This document shows positions 33,524 to 43,293 of a DNA stretch of 64,000 nucleotides, piece by piece. This DNA comes from Vibrio sp. 05-20-BW147. Its GTDB lineage: Bacteria; Pseudomonadota; Gammaproteobacteria; Enterobacterales; Vibrionaceae. Where the stretch lies: the NCBI RefSeq assembly GCF_013369385.1, contig NZ_SZTO01000007.1:62001-126000 (forward strand), read 5' to 3'. Made by a program: the position numbers and the translations under genes. Below the pieces are notes generated by a model. That model saw only the letters and a program-made list of their open reading frames with translations, did no database searches and was not told the DNA's origin. How positions within the stretch are numbered: the first letter of the stretch is position 1; each line of letters starts with the position of its first letter.

Positions 33524-34705
33524 TTAACTCCACTTGAGAATCCGAGTCTCGTTGCCCTCTTCCGGTTTGGCGGGAATATTGAAAGAAAGCAGTAAACTTA
33601 TCGCCGCCATAAACGCGCCAATGTAAAACACGCTGGCAGGCGAGACGAGCCAAATCACACCGAATGTTACGGGGATCACCACCGCGGCAATGTGATTAAT
33701 GGTAAAGGCGACACCAGCCGTCGATGCCATATCCGCAGGGTCTGCAATCTTTTGAAAGTACGTTTTAATCGCCAACGCCAAGGCAAAAAAGAGATGGTCG
33801 ATGATGTACAACGCGGCCGCCCATTCGGCGGATTGCACTAGCGCATAACCGACAAAGACAAAGATCAAACCTACGTATTCAAACGTCAATGCTTTGCGCT
33901 CACCCACCACACCGATAAAACGGCCAATACGTTTGGCAAACAAAAAGTTGAACAGGTAATTTGCCAAAAACAGCAAGGTGATATCGGCAGCGGAATAACC
34001 AAACTTCTCCACCATGAGGAACCCTGCGAAAACAGTAAAGATCTGTCTACGCGCCCCGCTCATAAAGGTGAGCGCGTAGTAGAGCCAATAACGCTTTCGC
34101 AGTACCAACTTCTTGTTCTGCACCACCGTCGTTTGAAACTGAGGAAAAGCAAACGCCATGACCATCACCAGCACAAAGCCAACCCCACCTGCCAGCAGAT
34201 AGACCATTTGAAAACTCAGTTGCCACACCTCAAGCAGTAGCCAAATCGCACCGTAAGTGACTAACGACGCCAATGCGCCAATCGAGACCAGTTTACCCAA
34301 CATCTCCGGTGCTTCTTCTTTGCTTAACCACTGTAATGACAGCGATTGCTTCAACGTTTCGAAATAGTGGAAGCCTGTCGACATCAGTAACGTCGTCGCT
34401 AACAAGCCAAACAGCGAAGGAAAGAATCCCGTCAATGCCGTCCCCAACGTCAACATCGCCAGTGAGATCAGCATGAAGCGCTGTTCTCGTACAAACAGCA
34501 AAACAAACACAACCGTAAAGGCAAGAAAACCCGGGATTTCCCGAACACTTTGTAGCAAACCAATATCGGCGCCATCAAACTGTGCCTTTTCAATCACAAA
34601 GTTATTGAGCAGCGCCATCCACGTCGAAAATGCGATAGGGACGATGATAGAAATGAGTAATAAAAAATTTTGGGGTGTTTGCCAGCGATGGCGATGTGCA
34701 CGCAT
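33524..34705 (-). CDS. Major facilitator superfamily transporter
   Basis: A 393-residue protein with about twelve membrane spans and MFS features (paired six-helix halves, a central charged loop near residue 190). It has no strong match to a named subgroup that I can make by eye. AAGGAT precedes the ATG at 34705. It converges on the ECF operon and is separated from the next leftward gene by that gene's terminator. Substrate unknown. Confidence 0.78.
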   Translation of the reverse strand: MRAHRHRWQTPQNFLLLISIIVPIAFSTWMALLNNFVIEKAQFDGADIGLLQSVREIPGFLAFTVVFVLLFVREQRFMLISLAMLTLGTALTGFFPSLFGLLATTLLMSTGFHYFETLKQSLSLQWLSKEEAPEMLGKLVSIGALASLVTYGAIWLLLEVWQLSFQMVYLLAGGVGFVLVMVMAFAFPQFQTTVVQNKKLVLRKRYWLYYALTFMSGARRQIFTVFAGFLMVEKFGYSAADITLLFLANYLFNFLFAKRIGRFIGVVGERKALTFEYVGLIFVFVGYALVQSAEWAAALYIIDHLFFALALAIKTYFQKIADPADMASTAGVAFTINHIAAVVIPVTFGVIWLVSPASVFYIGAFMAAISLLLSFNIPAKPEEGNETRILKWS

Positions 34706-34799
34706 GGGCTATCCTTAGTTCTGCGTTAGGTAAGAGCATTGTTATGCCACCATCATACCCATGAGATGCACTTCAAGAAACCATCGGGATGAAAAAAGC

Positions 34800-34835
34800 A
34801 AAGGCTCAATACCACCTTCGTTGTATTGAGCCTTT
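34800..34835 (-). terminator. Terminator of the tricorn-type protease gene
   Basis: Perfect 13-bp stem, AAAGGCTCAATAC and GTATTGAGCCTTT, ten-base loop, with a T-rich tail on the minus strand. Confidence 0.88.
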
Positions 34836-34856
34836 GGTAACGATAACCCTAGAGCG

Positions 34857-37800
34857 TTACTGCGTTTTGTCTAATTGTGCTAACAAGCTTTCAATCGCAA
34901 CTTTCAGTTGGCGATCGTAATTGTTCGCAATGTCTTCTGGTGAGTTATAAACCAACACATCAGGCACCACTTCTTGGTTTTCGAACCATCGACCTTGGTC
35001 ATCTTTGAAGCCGAGCTGCGGAATGCCATACACCAAACTCTGCTCTTGTTGTGGTTCCCACAACACCGCCGTTCCAGTACCCGGCACTCGTTCACCCACC
35101 AACTGACCAATGCCCTCACGCTGGTAGAAATAAGGCACAATCGAGCCATCGGAATAGCTAGCGGCGTTTGCCAGCATGATGCTCGGTTTTGCCCAGCGGC
35201 GCTCTGGGAATGTCGACAGTTGATAGCCATCACGGGTCACTTGAGCACTATGGCGCGTACCGGAAAGGGTTTCCATCAGTTGATCATGTAAGTTCCCGCC
35301 CATGTTGTAGCGGATATCGATGATGACCCCTTCTTTGTCGTTGTACTCACCAAATAACTCATTGACTAAGGTTTCGTAAGACGCTGGTCCCATCTCAGGA
35401 ATATGGATATAACCCAGTCTGCCTTGCGAACGTTCCTCGGTTAGGGCTTTGCGTTGTTCAACCCACAACTCATAAGCCAACTGAGCCTCTTGTTCAAGCG
35501 ACGTCGGCACCAGCAGCACATTTTGCGCGGCTTTATCACCCGGTTTGAGCACACTTAAACGAACGCGTTTACCCGCTTTGTTATCCAGCAGCGGATAGAT
35601 ATCCATTTCTGGAGCCACCTCTATGCCATCCACAGAGTAGATGATACTGCCCGCCTTGATCGGCGATTGGTAGATGTCCGCAGGACCACCTGGAATCACC
35701 GCTTTAACACGAACGCCTTTGCCGCGGTATTGGTCATCATAAAACAACCCAAGTGACGCAGGCTCCGACCAAGTTGAATGGTAGCTACTGTAACTTGCTC
35801 CGGTGTGTGACGCATTCAACTCACCCGACATTTCACTCAGTAACTCCGCAAAATCTTGGTAGTGATGAATCCCTGGCAGATAACGTTTATATGCCTCGCC
35901 ATAGCCTTGCCAGTCCACGCCATGCATGCCTTTGTCATAAAAACGGGTATCCGTTTGACGCCAAGCGTGATCAAAGATGTATTCCACTTCCGCACGGAAA
36001 TCATAATTGGCGTCTGCTTGGTAATCGACATGGTTGCCCTCACCACTTGGCAGATGCAACTCTTCAATACCGTGCGCACCGATAATCACCAAGGTTTCGA
36101 TATCTGGCTCCATCTTCACCGCAGCAACATCTTCACTGCTGCGTGTAAACAGAACGTTCGTTTCCCCGGTTTGGGTATTGATGTCGGTGAACTCTACTTC
36201 ATCGCCGACCAAGTTTGCCACCAACAAGGATTGATTGTCCGGAGAAAGGTAGCTGAAAATTGGCGTCATGGAATACGGCGTAACTCGATAGGTACGATGT
36301 TTGAGCCCTTTACTCTCCACCACGGTCTCTTGTGGGGCTTGCTCACCTGGCTCTTCGCCGGAGTCCGCTGCGCGCTCCTCTTCGAGCCAACGTTGCTCAT
36401 CGTCCTTCTTCCAATTGAAATCCGCTTCTTGGTTGAGAACCGTCAGATAGATGTCTGACTGCACCGCCCACTTATCGATCTCTCTCAAGCTATTTCGATC
36501 AGTGCTCCAATAGATCATCTGCCCGTCGTGGCTAAACTTCGGCTCACCCTCAATAAAACCGGTATTGGTAATTTGCAATGGTTTTTCACTGCCATCCGCT
36601 TTTAGCAGCACAATATCAGCGTTGTAGGAGGCACGATTACGGGTCACCAAGTATTGGCTATCTGGCGACCACTCATAACTCAGATCCTGATCGACGTAGG
36701 AATAGAGTTGCGAAGAGTCTAACAGCACGTGATAACTGTCGTTTTCGATGTCATACACCTTGATCGAATTGCTGTTTTCGCGATAGGCGATCTTGGTCCC
36801 ATCTGGAGAATACAGCGGCTGAGTTTGGTCAACCGCTTCATCCGAAAGCTGTTCTTCCACCACATCAAACGAAGTGGAAAAGCTTCTGCCCGTATCATTA
36901 ATGTAGCTGTGGAAGACATCCCAATTGCCATTTCTCTCCGATGCATAAAGCAATGAAAGACCATCATTTGAGAAAGAAAGATAGCGCTCTGCTTGCGGGG
37001 TTTTGGTCACGCGCTTAGTCGCTCCTGAGAGCAAAGAAACCACATAAACATCACCTCTGGCGACTATGGCAACTTCTGGCGCCACCGGCGAAACCGCAAT
37101 TTCAGTCGCTTCATGATTGAGGTTAACAAATCGCTTCCCTTTGCTGAGAAAGGATTGCCGAATAGTCACCTGTAATGGTTTAGCATCCGCTTCATCTTTG
37201 CCTTTAAACCAAATATCGCCATCGTAGCCATAGGCGAGATCACCTTGCTGGCTAATCGATAAGAAACGCACGGGTAAAAACTCGTGTTGGGTTATCTGTA
37301 CGGGTTCAACCGAAGAGTCGGATAACACACGTTGCCAAACATTGAAGCTGCCTGAACGCTCAGACAAATAGAACATAGAGCGGCCATCTTCAGCCCACAC
37401 CGCATTGCGGTCTTCACCACGATAATTGGTCAGTTTTGTGTGCTTACCCGTTTTAGGGTCAAAGCGCCAGATATCGCGCGCGGCGTCAGAGACATCGCGT
37501 TTACGCCACTCTTGCTCCATCGGTGACGGCAAATCGGTATAGAGATACTCGCCTGTTTGCCCATTAATCGACAAACTGCTGATTGGATTGGCAAGCAGCA
37601 GCTTTTCACGCCCTCCACTCACATCCACCGAGTAGATCTGCGCTGACGCGCTACCCGCGAAGCCATTGTTCACACTGCTCTCGATATCACCGATCCGCGA
37701 CGATCGAAAATAGACTTCTTGTCCATCCGGACTAAAAGCGTAAGGAACATCTTTGCTAAAGTGGTAAGTCAGTCGCTTTGCGTCTCCGCCGTTCGCGCTC

Positions 37801-38123
37801 ACCAAAAAAACGTCACCTGGCCCGAAGCGATCGGTCGTAAACGCAATGGATTCCCCGTCCGGTGACCAAATGGGATTTTCACTGTAGCTGTCAGCAGAAG
37901 TGAGAGGAATGGCTTCTCCCCCTTTGCTTGCGATAAGCCAGATCTGCCCTGCGTAGGTAAACGCGATTCGTTGACCGTCTGGCGATAAAGCGATGTCTCG
38001 CAACCAGGTGGGTTGAGAGTTTGTGGTCGTTGTAGCAACACTTTCTTGAGCTAAGCTCAGATTTGAAAGACTGGCCAGTAAGACCAATGCAATCGAGTTG
38101 GCAGTAAAACGTTGAATTCGCAT
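34857..38123 (-). CDS. Tricorn protease homolog (exported S41 peptidase)
   Basis: A 1088-residue exported protein. A signal peptide (ALVLLASLSNLSLA) precedes a long N-terminal propeller with repeated PD40-type units such as ALSPDGQRIAFTY and IWSPDGESIAFTTDR (about residues 45 to 640). Then come a region typical of tricorn proteins, a PDZ domain (about 800-865, ending GKRVRLSVLKPGDK), and the S41 peptidase core with GVIIDIRYNMGGNLHDQL and NAASYSDGSIVPYF, which holds the expected nucleophile serine. Tricorn itself is cytoplasmic; the clear signal peptide puts this one in the periplasm. The ATG at 38123 has AAGGA upstream; the frame begins 17 codons earlier. It stands alone. Confidence 0.9.
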   Translation of the reverse strand: MRIQRFTANSIALVLLASLSNLSLAQESVATTTTNSQPTWLRDIALSPDGQRIAFTYAGQIWLIASKGGEAIPLTSADSYSENPIWSPDGESIAFTTDRFGPGDVFLVSANGGDAKRLTYHFSKDVPYAFSPDGQEVYFRSSRIGDIESSVNNGFAGSASAQIYSVDVSGGREKLLLANPISSLSINGQTGEYLYTDLPSPMEQEWRKRDVSDAARDIWRFDPKTGKHTKLTNYRGEDRNAVWAEDGRSMFYLSERSGSFNVWQRVLSDSSVEPVQITQHEFLPVRFLSISQQGDLAYGYDGDIWFKGKDEADAKPLQVTIRQSFLSKGKRFVNLNHEATEIAVSPVAPEVAIVARGDVYVVSLLSGATKRVTKTPQAERYLSFSNDGLSLLYASERNGNWDVFHSYINDTGRSFSTSFDVVEEQLSDEAVDQTQPLYSPDGTKIAYRENSNSIKVYDIENDSYHVLLDSSQLYSYVDQDLSYEWSPDSQYLVTRNRASYNADIVLLKADGSEKPLQITNTGFIEGEPKFSHDGQMIYWSTDRNSLREIDKWAVQSDIYLTVLNQEADFNWKKDDEQRWLEEERAADSGEEPGEQAPQETVVESKGLKHRTYRVTPYSMTPIFSYLSPDNQSLLVANLVGDEVEFTDINTQTGETNVLFTRSSEDVAAVKMEPDIETLVIIGAHGIEELHLPSGEGNHVDYQADANYDFRAEVEYIFDHAWRQTDTRFYDKGMHGVDWQGYGEAYKRYLPGIHHYQDFAELLSEMSGELNASHTGASYSSYHSTWSEPASLGLFYDDQYRGKGVRVKAVIPGGPADIYQSPIKAGSIIYSVDGIEVAPEMDIYPLLDNKAGKRVRLSVLKPGDKAAQNVLLVPTSLEQEAQLAYELWVEQRKALTEERSQGRLGYIHIPEMGPASYETLVNELFGEYNDKEGVIIDIRYNMGGNLHDQLMETLSGTRHSAQVTRDGYQLSTFPERRWAKPSIMLANAASYSDGSIVPYFYQREGIGQLVGERVPGTGTAVLWEPQQEQSLVYGIPQLGFKDDQGRWFENQEVVPDVLVYNSPEDIANNYDRQLKVAIESLLAQLDKTQ

Positions 38124-38411
38124 CCGTTTTCCTTGCGTTATTGTAATAAGAATGAGCTTGAATGAATCAAACACTGTTTTTTATACAGGTTTTTGACTAT
38201 AGATAACAGGGAAAAATTCCATCAAAAAATCAAATAGGACCAGTGAATGATTGAACATTAATACAGCACTCACTAATACACCTTAATCCATAAGGCTCTG
38301 AGGGTTATTCACTATTGCCATTTCTAACCTACTCAGTTTGTTAATAAAAATCTGGTTTTCATTAACAAATGCCGTTAGATTGATAAAACAACAACAAACA
38401 AGGAGAAATGC

Positions 38412-38912
38412 ATGGAGATTACTATTCGTCCAACCTCAATCGAGGACGCCGAAGCACTCGTTGAGCTTTATTCTCAACCTAAGGCGCAACGTGAGACCCT
38501 GCAGCTCCCAAAACCGTCAGTGGCGATGTGGAAGGAAAGGCTATCGAGCATACCTGCGGGTGTGTATAGCTATGTAGCAATAGTTGATGGGAAAGTGGTC
38601 GGCAATATTGGATTTCAGCACTCACAAAGGCCAAGAACCGCGCACTGTGCTTCATTTGGCATTGGCGTACACGATGATTTTCACGGCTTAGGCATTGGCA
38701 GCAAGTTGATCGAAACCGTCACGGAACTGGCAGACAACTGGCTCAATGTGAGAAGAATTCAGATCGAAGTGAACGTCGATAACGAGAAAGCGATAGCACT
38801 GTACAAGAAACATGGCTTTGTGATTGAGGGTGAAGCGACCGATGCCTGCTTCCGAGAAGGTAAGTTCATTAATACCTATTACATGGCACGCATCAAATCC
38901 AATAAGGCGTAA
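38412..38912 (+). CDS. GNAT family N-acetyltransferase
   Basis: A 166-residue GNAT enzyme of the YhhY-like group. The acetyl-CoA pyrophosphate loop is the FHGLGIGSKLI segment near residue 94 (Q/R-x-x-G-x-G type). The RRIQIEVNVDNEKAIALYKKHGF stretch near residue 117 (in part) and the final strand are the usual motifs B and C. Substrate (amino acid or amine) unknown. AAGGAG precedes the ATG. It converges on the helicase gene across a shared terminator. Confidence 0.85.
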   Translation: MEITIRPTSIEDAEALVELYSQPKAQRETLQLPKPSVAMWKERLSSIPAGVYSYVAIVDGKVVGNIGFQHSQRPRTAHCASFGIGVHDDFHGLGIGSKLIETVTELADNWLNVRRIQIEVNVDNEKAIALYKKHGFVIEGEATDACFREGKFINTYYMARIKSNKA

Positions 38913-38916
38913 CCGT

Positions 38917-38944
38917 AAAAAACCGCCAGCGTTGGCGGTTTTTT
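38917..38944. terminator. Bidirectional terminator between GNAT and helicase genes
   Basis: Perfect 12-bp stem, AAAAAACCGCCA and TGGCGGTTTTTT, loop GCGT, A and T runs on both flanks. Confidence 0.92.
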
Positions 38945-38961
38945 ACTGCGAGCGGTTGATA

Positions 38962-40293
38962 CTACTCTTCGGTTGGCGCGGCCGGTTTTTTCTTAGGAAT
39001 AAACACGGAATCACCCACTGCAACGTTTTGGTAGAAGCTCTTATCGCGCTTCGCTGGTGTTTTCGGCACAGACTTCTTCTGTGGGCGTGCTTTCTTCGTC
39101 GTGTCTTGTTTCTTCCCACGGAAATCGGGTTTACGTGGTTTGATGCCTTTGAACTTACCCTTAAGATCATCAAATTCAGAGAAAGCGATGTCTTGCTGAA
39201 GGTAAGCTTCTACACGCTTAAAGCTATCCCAGTCTTTCGGGCCGACCAAGGAGATGGCATCGCCTTTGTTACCAGCACGGCCAGTACGACCAATACGGTG
39301 AACATACTCTTCCGTATGCTTTGGCATATCAAAGTTGATCACGTGCGTCACGGTTGAAATATCCAAACCACGCGATGCCACATCTGTCGTCACCAAGATC
39401 TTGAACACGGTACGTTCAAACTGGCTCATGATGGTATTGCGCTGGCTTTGATTTAAACTGCCGCTTAGCGCGATCGCTTTCAGCTTTTTCTCATTCAGTT
39501 TTTCAGTCAGACGATCGGTATCCGAACGTGTCGCCGTGAAAATGATCACCTGACGGTATTCTGCTTCGCTCAACACACGCTCGAGAAGCGCTTCTTTGTG
39601 ATCTAAGTGATCACACAAGTAGAAACGTTGAGTGATGTCTTTGTGCTCTTCGTTCGATACGCCGATCGCGATACGCTTTGGTGCATCCAGCATTTCTGAT
39701 GCGATGTCGTTCACTTCTGCGTGATCCAACGTAGCAGAGAACATTAAAGTTTGACGACGACGGTGCTTCGCTGCGTTGTGGATACGACGTAACTCTGGTG
39801 CAAAGCCCAAATCGAGCATACGGTCCGCTTCGTCTAGTACCAAGGTCTCAAGACCTTCTAAGAACAGAGATTTGTGCTCTAAGTGATCCGCAAGACGTCC
39901 TGGAGTCGCGACAATGAATTTAGGATAGCGTGCCAGCGCTTTTACTTGATCGTTAAAGTTCTCACCACCCACGATCAAGGTTGCGTCGTAGGAAAGACCG
40001 CCCAGCATGGTACGAAGCTCTCCATACACTTGTTTTGCAAGTTCACGAGTAGGCGCAAGAATGACACCACGCGGGTCACGAGCTGACAATGCTTTTGTTT
40101 TTAAAGACTTATGAAGCATAGGTAAAACAAACGCCAGCGTTTTGCCAGAACCTGTTTTTGAGGATGCCAGCAAATCTTTACCAGCAATCGCAACTGGAAT
40201 CGCTTGCTGCTGAATTTTTGTCGCTTTCTTAAAATCTAAGTGCTGTAGGTTCTTCAGTAGACGATTATCTAGGCCTAAATCTTTAAATTGCAA
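38962..40293 (-). CDS. DEAD-box RNA helicase
   Basis: A 443-residue DEAD-box ATPase. All motifs are visible: Q-motif region QFKDLGLDNRL with TKIQQQAIP, motif I SSKTGSGKT (about residue 45), Ia APTRELA, Ib TPGRLAD, II LDEADRM, III FSATL, IV IFTATR, V TDVASRGLDI, VI HRIGRTGRAG. A basic, Lys/Arg-rich tail (about residues 370 to 443) likely binds RNA. It should remodel ribosome assembly intermediates or mRNA, as RhlE/SrmB-type enzymes do; I cannot pick the closest one. The open frame begins at GTG 40305, but TTG at 40293 has GGAG six bases upstream and is preferred. Confidence 0.9.
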   Translation of the reverse strand: MQFKDLGLDNRLLKNLQHLDFKKATKIQQQAIPVAIAGKDLLASSKTGSGKTLAFVLPMLHKSLKTKALSARDPRGVILAPTRELAKQVYGELRTMLGGLSYDATLIVGGENFNDQVKALARYPKFIVATPGRLADHLEHKSLFLEGLETLVLDEADRMLDLGFAPELRRIHNAAKHRRRQTLMFSATLDHAEVNDIASEMLDAPKRIAIGVSNEEHKDITQRFYLCDHLDHKEALLERVLSEAEYRQVIIFTATRSDTDRLTEKLNEKKLKAIALSGSLNQSQRNTIMSQFERTVFKILVTTDVASRGLDISTVTHVINFDMPKHTEEYVHRIGRTGRAGNKGDAISLVGPKDWDSFKRVEAYLQQDIAFSEFDDLKGKFKGIKPRKPDFRGKKQDTTKKARPQKKSVPKTPAKRDKSFYQNVAVGDSVFIPKKKPAAPTEE

Positions 40294-40658
40294 AGGTTTC
40301 TCCACTATTTCTAGCTATCTTGAGCGCCATTTTGGCGGCTGCGAAGGAATCATAAAAAACGCGCAATGATACCTCAAACGGCATAATAAAGGATAGAGAT
40401 CACAGAAAATTATTCCAGTTTTCATCTAACTTAGCGTTAGGGGCACTGAAAGCGCTCTTATGTCAAGATTGGAACCCTCTGATTTCGATTCATCACAGAT
40501 AAAAAAGTCTCATCTTTGTTAGCGCTACGTAAAAATCCTTCAATATGTGGGCGTTGCTCACTTTTTAATTCGCTGATGTCATTTATTGTCGCTACAATCA
40601 AAGAGTCATATGACATTAGTGTCAATAATGACAGACAATTATAGAACAAGGAGTTTTT
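40294..40658. other. Intergenic region between helicase and Lpp genes
   Basis: No supported gene. A leftward 63-codon frame here has no ribosome site. Just upstream of the lipoprotein gene is a TGACA-TTAG-TGTCA inverted repeat (40611-40624), with further TGTCA/TGACA half-sites around 40577 and 40629, a possible operator. Confidence 0.4.
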
Positions 40659-40937
40659 ATGAATAAGATCCTAATTGCAGCTGCTACTACTTCTGTTCTT
40701 TTACTTGCCGGTTGTGCATCGGGGCCAGATGAACAAACCAAAGCAGCCATGGCGCAGGTAGAAGATCTTAAAAATCAAGTGGAAGTATTGTCTAAAGAAG
40801 TGGCAGCACTGAAAAGCAATCAAGCGGACGCTGAGATGAAAGCCAAAGAAGCTGCAACCGCAGCGATGGCCGCTCAAGAAGAAGCAGAGCGTGCGAACGA
40901 GCGTATCGACAACATCGCTCAGTCGTACACCAAGTAA
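40659..40937 (+). CDS. lpp: Lpp-type (Braun) outer-membrane lipoprotein
   Basis: A 92-residue lipoprotein: signal peptide with lipobox LLAGC (cysteine at residue 19), an Ala/Lys/Glu heptad-repeat coiled coil (about residues 28 to 85), and a C-terminal SYTK. The terminal lysine is the residue that L,D-transpeptidases link to peptidoglycan in Lpp. It is longer than E. coli Lpp (78 residues), as is usual in vibrios. It should form an outer-membrane-to-wall tether. The ATG has AAGGAG upstream. It converges on an L,D-transpeptidase gene, only 20 bases away. Confidence 0.82.
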   Translation: MNKILIAAATTSVLLLAGCASGPDEQTKAAMAQVEDLKNQVEVLSKEVAALKSNQADAEMKAKEAATAAMAAQEEAERANERIDNIAQSYTK

Positions 40938-40947
40938 TTGCTGTAAT

Positions 40948-40977
40948 CTGCGTCAGGTTATTCAAAACCTGGCGCAG
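40948..40977. terminator. Hairpin between convergent Lpp and L,D-transpeptidase genes
   Basis: CTGCGTCAGGTT with AACCTGGCGCAG (12 pairs, one G-T) and a six-base loop, overlapping the last codons of the L,D-transpeptidase. No T run, so it may be an attenuated or bidirectional end signal. Confidence 0.5.
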
Positions 40978-41875
40978 CTACCTCTACTGGCACACCATTT
41001 TGTGCCGCAATCACCGCTTTCGCTTTCGAATCATTCAGATTTAACTCGCTCAACCACCAATCCAACTCTATTGGCACAACTAACTCATCCTGAACCCCAT
41101 TGCTTCTGGTGAGTGGCTCGTGCGCTTCAAGGTAAACAATTCGCCCCGGCTCAAGGGACACTTTCACCGGTTGGTTGATGATCTTCACTCTCTGTCCTTT
41201 GTCCACTTGAGAAAACAGCCATTCAATATCTTTTGGCTCCATGCGAATGCAGCCAGCACTGACGCGCAAACCGATACCGAAATCTTTGTTCGTTCCGTGG
41301 ATCAAATAATCACCGCTGCCATACGCTAAGCGAAGGGCGTACTCACCCAGCGGATTGTCTGGTCCAGCAGGGACAATTTTAGGCAGTTCGATGCCTTTTT
41401 CTCGATATTCTTTACGAATGGAAGCTGGGGGTGTCCAAGTTGGATTCGGTCGCTTTTCACGAATTGACGTGACCATTTCTGGCGTATCACGCCCGACTCG
41501 GCCGATTCCAACTGGAAAAACGTGCACCTTACCCAACTCAGGCTCAAAGTAGTAAAGCCTTAACTCCGCTAAATTGATCACTATGCCTTGGTACTCCACG
41601 GGCGGAAGCACCATTTCACTAGGGATGGAAAGCACATAGCCTTCCTGAGGCAGAAATGGGTCGACTCCTTTATTGGCTGCCATCAAGGCCAGAAAACCCA
41701 CATCATATTGCTTGGCGATGTTCGCCATGGTTTCGCCTTTTTCAACAACATGATGCTGGATGCGTCCAATCAACCGACTGCCTTCCGCGGGAAGATCATA
41801 AGTCGCAGCGTCGCTCGTCCAACTCATCAATGCCGCACAGAAAAGCGTCATCAATGTGGGTTTTGGCATTTTCAT
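40958..41875 (-). CDS. L,D-transpeptidase with LysM domain (YbiS/YcfS/ErfK type)
   Basis: A 305-residue exported enzyme. Signal peptide to about residue 24; a LysM peptidoglycan-binding domain (VVEKGETMANIAKQYDVG, about residues 43 to 90); then the YkuD domain with GVLINLAEL-like strands (GIVINLAELRLYYF), IHGTNKDFGIGL and the catalytic SAGCIRM (cysteine near residue 216). Family members attach Lpp to the wall via its terminal lysine. Its ATG immediately follows the photolyase stop (TGAATG), so it is the last gene of that operon, and it points at the Lpp-type gene. Whether this lipoprotein is its substrate is inference. Confidence 0.9.
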   Translation of the reverse strand: MKMPKPTLMTLFCAALMSWTSDAATYDLPAEGSRLIGRIQHHVVEKGETMANIAKQYDVGFLALMAANKGVDPFLPQEGYVLSIPSEMVLPPVEYQGIVINLAELRLYYFEPELGKVHVFPVGIGRVGRDTPEMVTSIREKRPNPTWTPPASIRKEYREKGIELPKIVPAGPDNPLGEYALRLAYGSGDYLIHGTNKDFGIGLRVSAGCIRMEPKDIEWLFSQVDKGQRVKIINQPVKVSLEPGRIVYLEAHEPLTRSNGVQDELVVPIELDWWLSELNLNDSKAKAVIAAQNGVPVEVAAPGFE

Positions 41876-43285
41876 TCAGAGACAATCCTTGGCTTGGGTA
41901 TACAAAGACAAGGTTATCTCTCTTTCCTGTTTGTGATCAACCATTGGTGCTGGGTAATCTAGCTGCTTGTGACCTGGCCAGTTCCACGGTTGGTGAACGA
42001 ACTTATTCGGCACCTCTGCTAGTTCTGGTAGCCAATGCTTCACAAACTCGCCATTCGGGTCAAACTTCTCTCCCTGCGTAATTGGGTTGAAGATCCGAAA
42101 ATAAGGTTGACCGTCACACCCTGTCGAGGCACACCATTGCCAGCCACCATTGTTCGCCGCAAAGTCACCGTCCACCAGTTTTTGCATAAAGTATTGCTCG
42201 CCCAGCCGCCAGTTGACGTGCAAATCTTTGGTGAGAAAACTGGCCACGATCATGCGCAAGCGATTATGCATCCATCCCGTTTGGTTGAGTTGCCGCATCG
42301 CTGCATCCACAATGGGGTAGCCTGTTTCCCCTCGGCACCAACGTTCAAACCAGTCCGGTTTTGCTGGCCATAGCAGATGTTTTTCCCACTCAACAAAGCC
42401 CTGCCCTTTGACCAACTTGGGTTCGAAATGAATCAGGTGATGATAGAACTCACGCCAAATAAGCTCGCTCAACCACACTTCACGACCATTCGACAGATAA
42501 CTTTGCTGCCAATACAGTCGTGCAATGCATTGCCTGACCGAAATGGCACCGATCGCCAAATAAGGGGACAGCACGCTCGTGCCAGCAGTGGCAGGGAAAT
42601 CTCGCCGCTCATGATAGCGATCCACTTCCTCATGGCAGAAGCGTCTTAACGTCTCACGAATCTGTTGAGAATCAACAGACCATGCCTCGCTGCTTTGTCG
42701 TGGGTAGCTAAACGGCGCCTGCTCATGCCAAAGTGATGATTGCAACGCTTCAGGCAATACAACCGGCTGCGCCGCTGAGGTTTTGATGATCTGTGGAGGA
42801 ACAAACGATTTCAGCCATGATTTTTTAAACGGTGTAAAGACTTTGAAATAGTCCCCCTGTTTATTCAACACGCAGCCAGGTGCCTGCGCACACTTATCTT
42901 CAACATCTAGGACACCAACCTCTGATGATGCGAGCTGATTGATTAACTGTTCGTCACGAACACGCTCATTGACTTCATATTCGCGGTTAAACACCACTTC
43001 ACTAACCGCCAATTGTTCAGCCCAGTTCGCAACGCGTGTTGCGCTTTGTGCGTAGTCATCCACTTCGTCGTACAACAGCGGGATGTTGAGCGCGTTGAGT
43101 TCTTCCGCCAACACCGCCAAACGCCGTGCAATGAGATCGGCCTGCATGGGCGCCATATGATGATCACGCCATTGCAAGGGGGTGGCCACAAAACAGGCAA
43201 CCACCTCTTGTGATGTCGCAATGGCATGATTGAGCGCAGTGTTGTCCACACTGCGCAAGTCTCTGCGTAACCAAACCAGCTTCAT
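41876..43285 (-). CDS. phrB: Class I CPD photolyase
   Basis: A 469-residue cyclobutane pyrimidine dimer photolyase, typical length. The N-terminal antenna domain starts KLVWLRRDLR. The C-terminal FAD domain has WSELIWREFYHHLIHF-type sequence (WLSELIWREFYHHL), the conserved RMIVASFLTKDLHVNWRLGE (in part), and ANNGGWQWCASTGCDGQPYF near residue 375 (in part), where the tryptophan and CPD contacts lie. It repairs UV-induced dimers using blue light. Start chosen at the second ATG (43285) because AGGA is six bases before it; a first ATG lies two codons up at 43291. It is 8 bases from the merR stop, so the two share an operon. Confidence 0.95.
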   Translation of the reverse strand: MKLVWLRRDLRSVDNTALNHAIATSQEVVACFVATPLQWRDHHMAPMQADLIARRLAVLAEELNALNIPLLYDEVDDYAQSATRVANWAEQLAVSEVVFNREYEVNERVRDEQLINQLASSEVGVLDVEDKCAQAPGCVLNKQGDYFKVFTPFKKSWLKSFVPPQIIKTSAAQPVVLPEALQSSLWHEQAPFSYPRQSSEAWSVDSQQIRETLRRFCHEEVDRYHERRDFPATAGTSVLSPYLAIGAISVRQCIARLYWQQSYLSNGREVWLSELIWREFYHHLIHFEPKLVKGQGFVEWEKHLLWPAKPDWFERWCRGETGYPIVDAAMRQLNQTGWMHNRLRMIVASFLTKDLHVNWRLGEQYFMQKLVDGDFAANNGGWQWCASTGCDGQPYFRIFNPITQGEKFDPNGEFVKHWLPELAEVPNKFVHQPWNWPGHKQLDYPAPMVDHKQEREITLSLYTQAKDCL

Positions 43286-43293
43286 TGCCATTC

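Noticed and set aside
36000..37000. Repeated PD40 segments as DNA repeats or tandem array
   Set aside because: They repeat at the protein level (propeller blades) only; the DNA copies have diverged.
40458..40649. 63-codon leftward frame between helicase and Lpp genes
   Set aside because: No ribosome binding site and it overlaps the lipoprotein promoter region.
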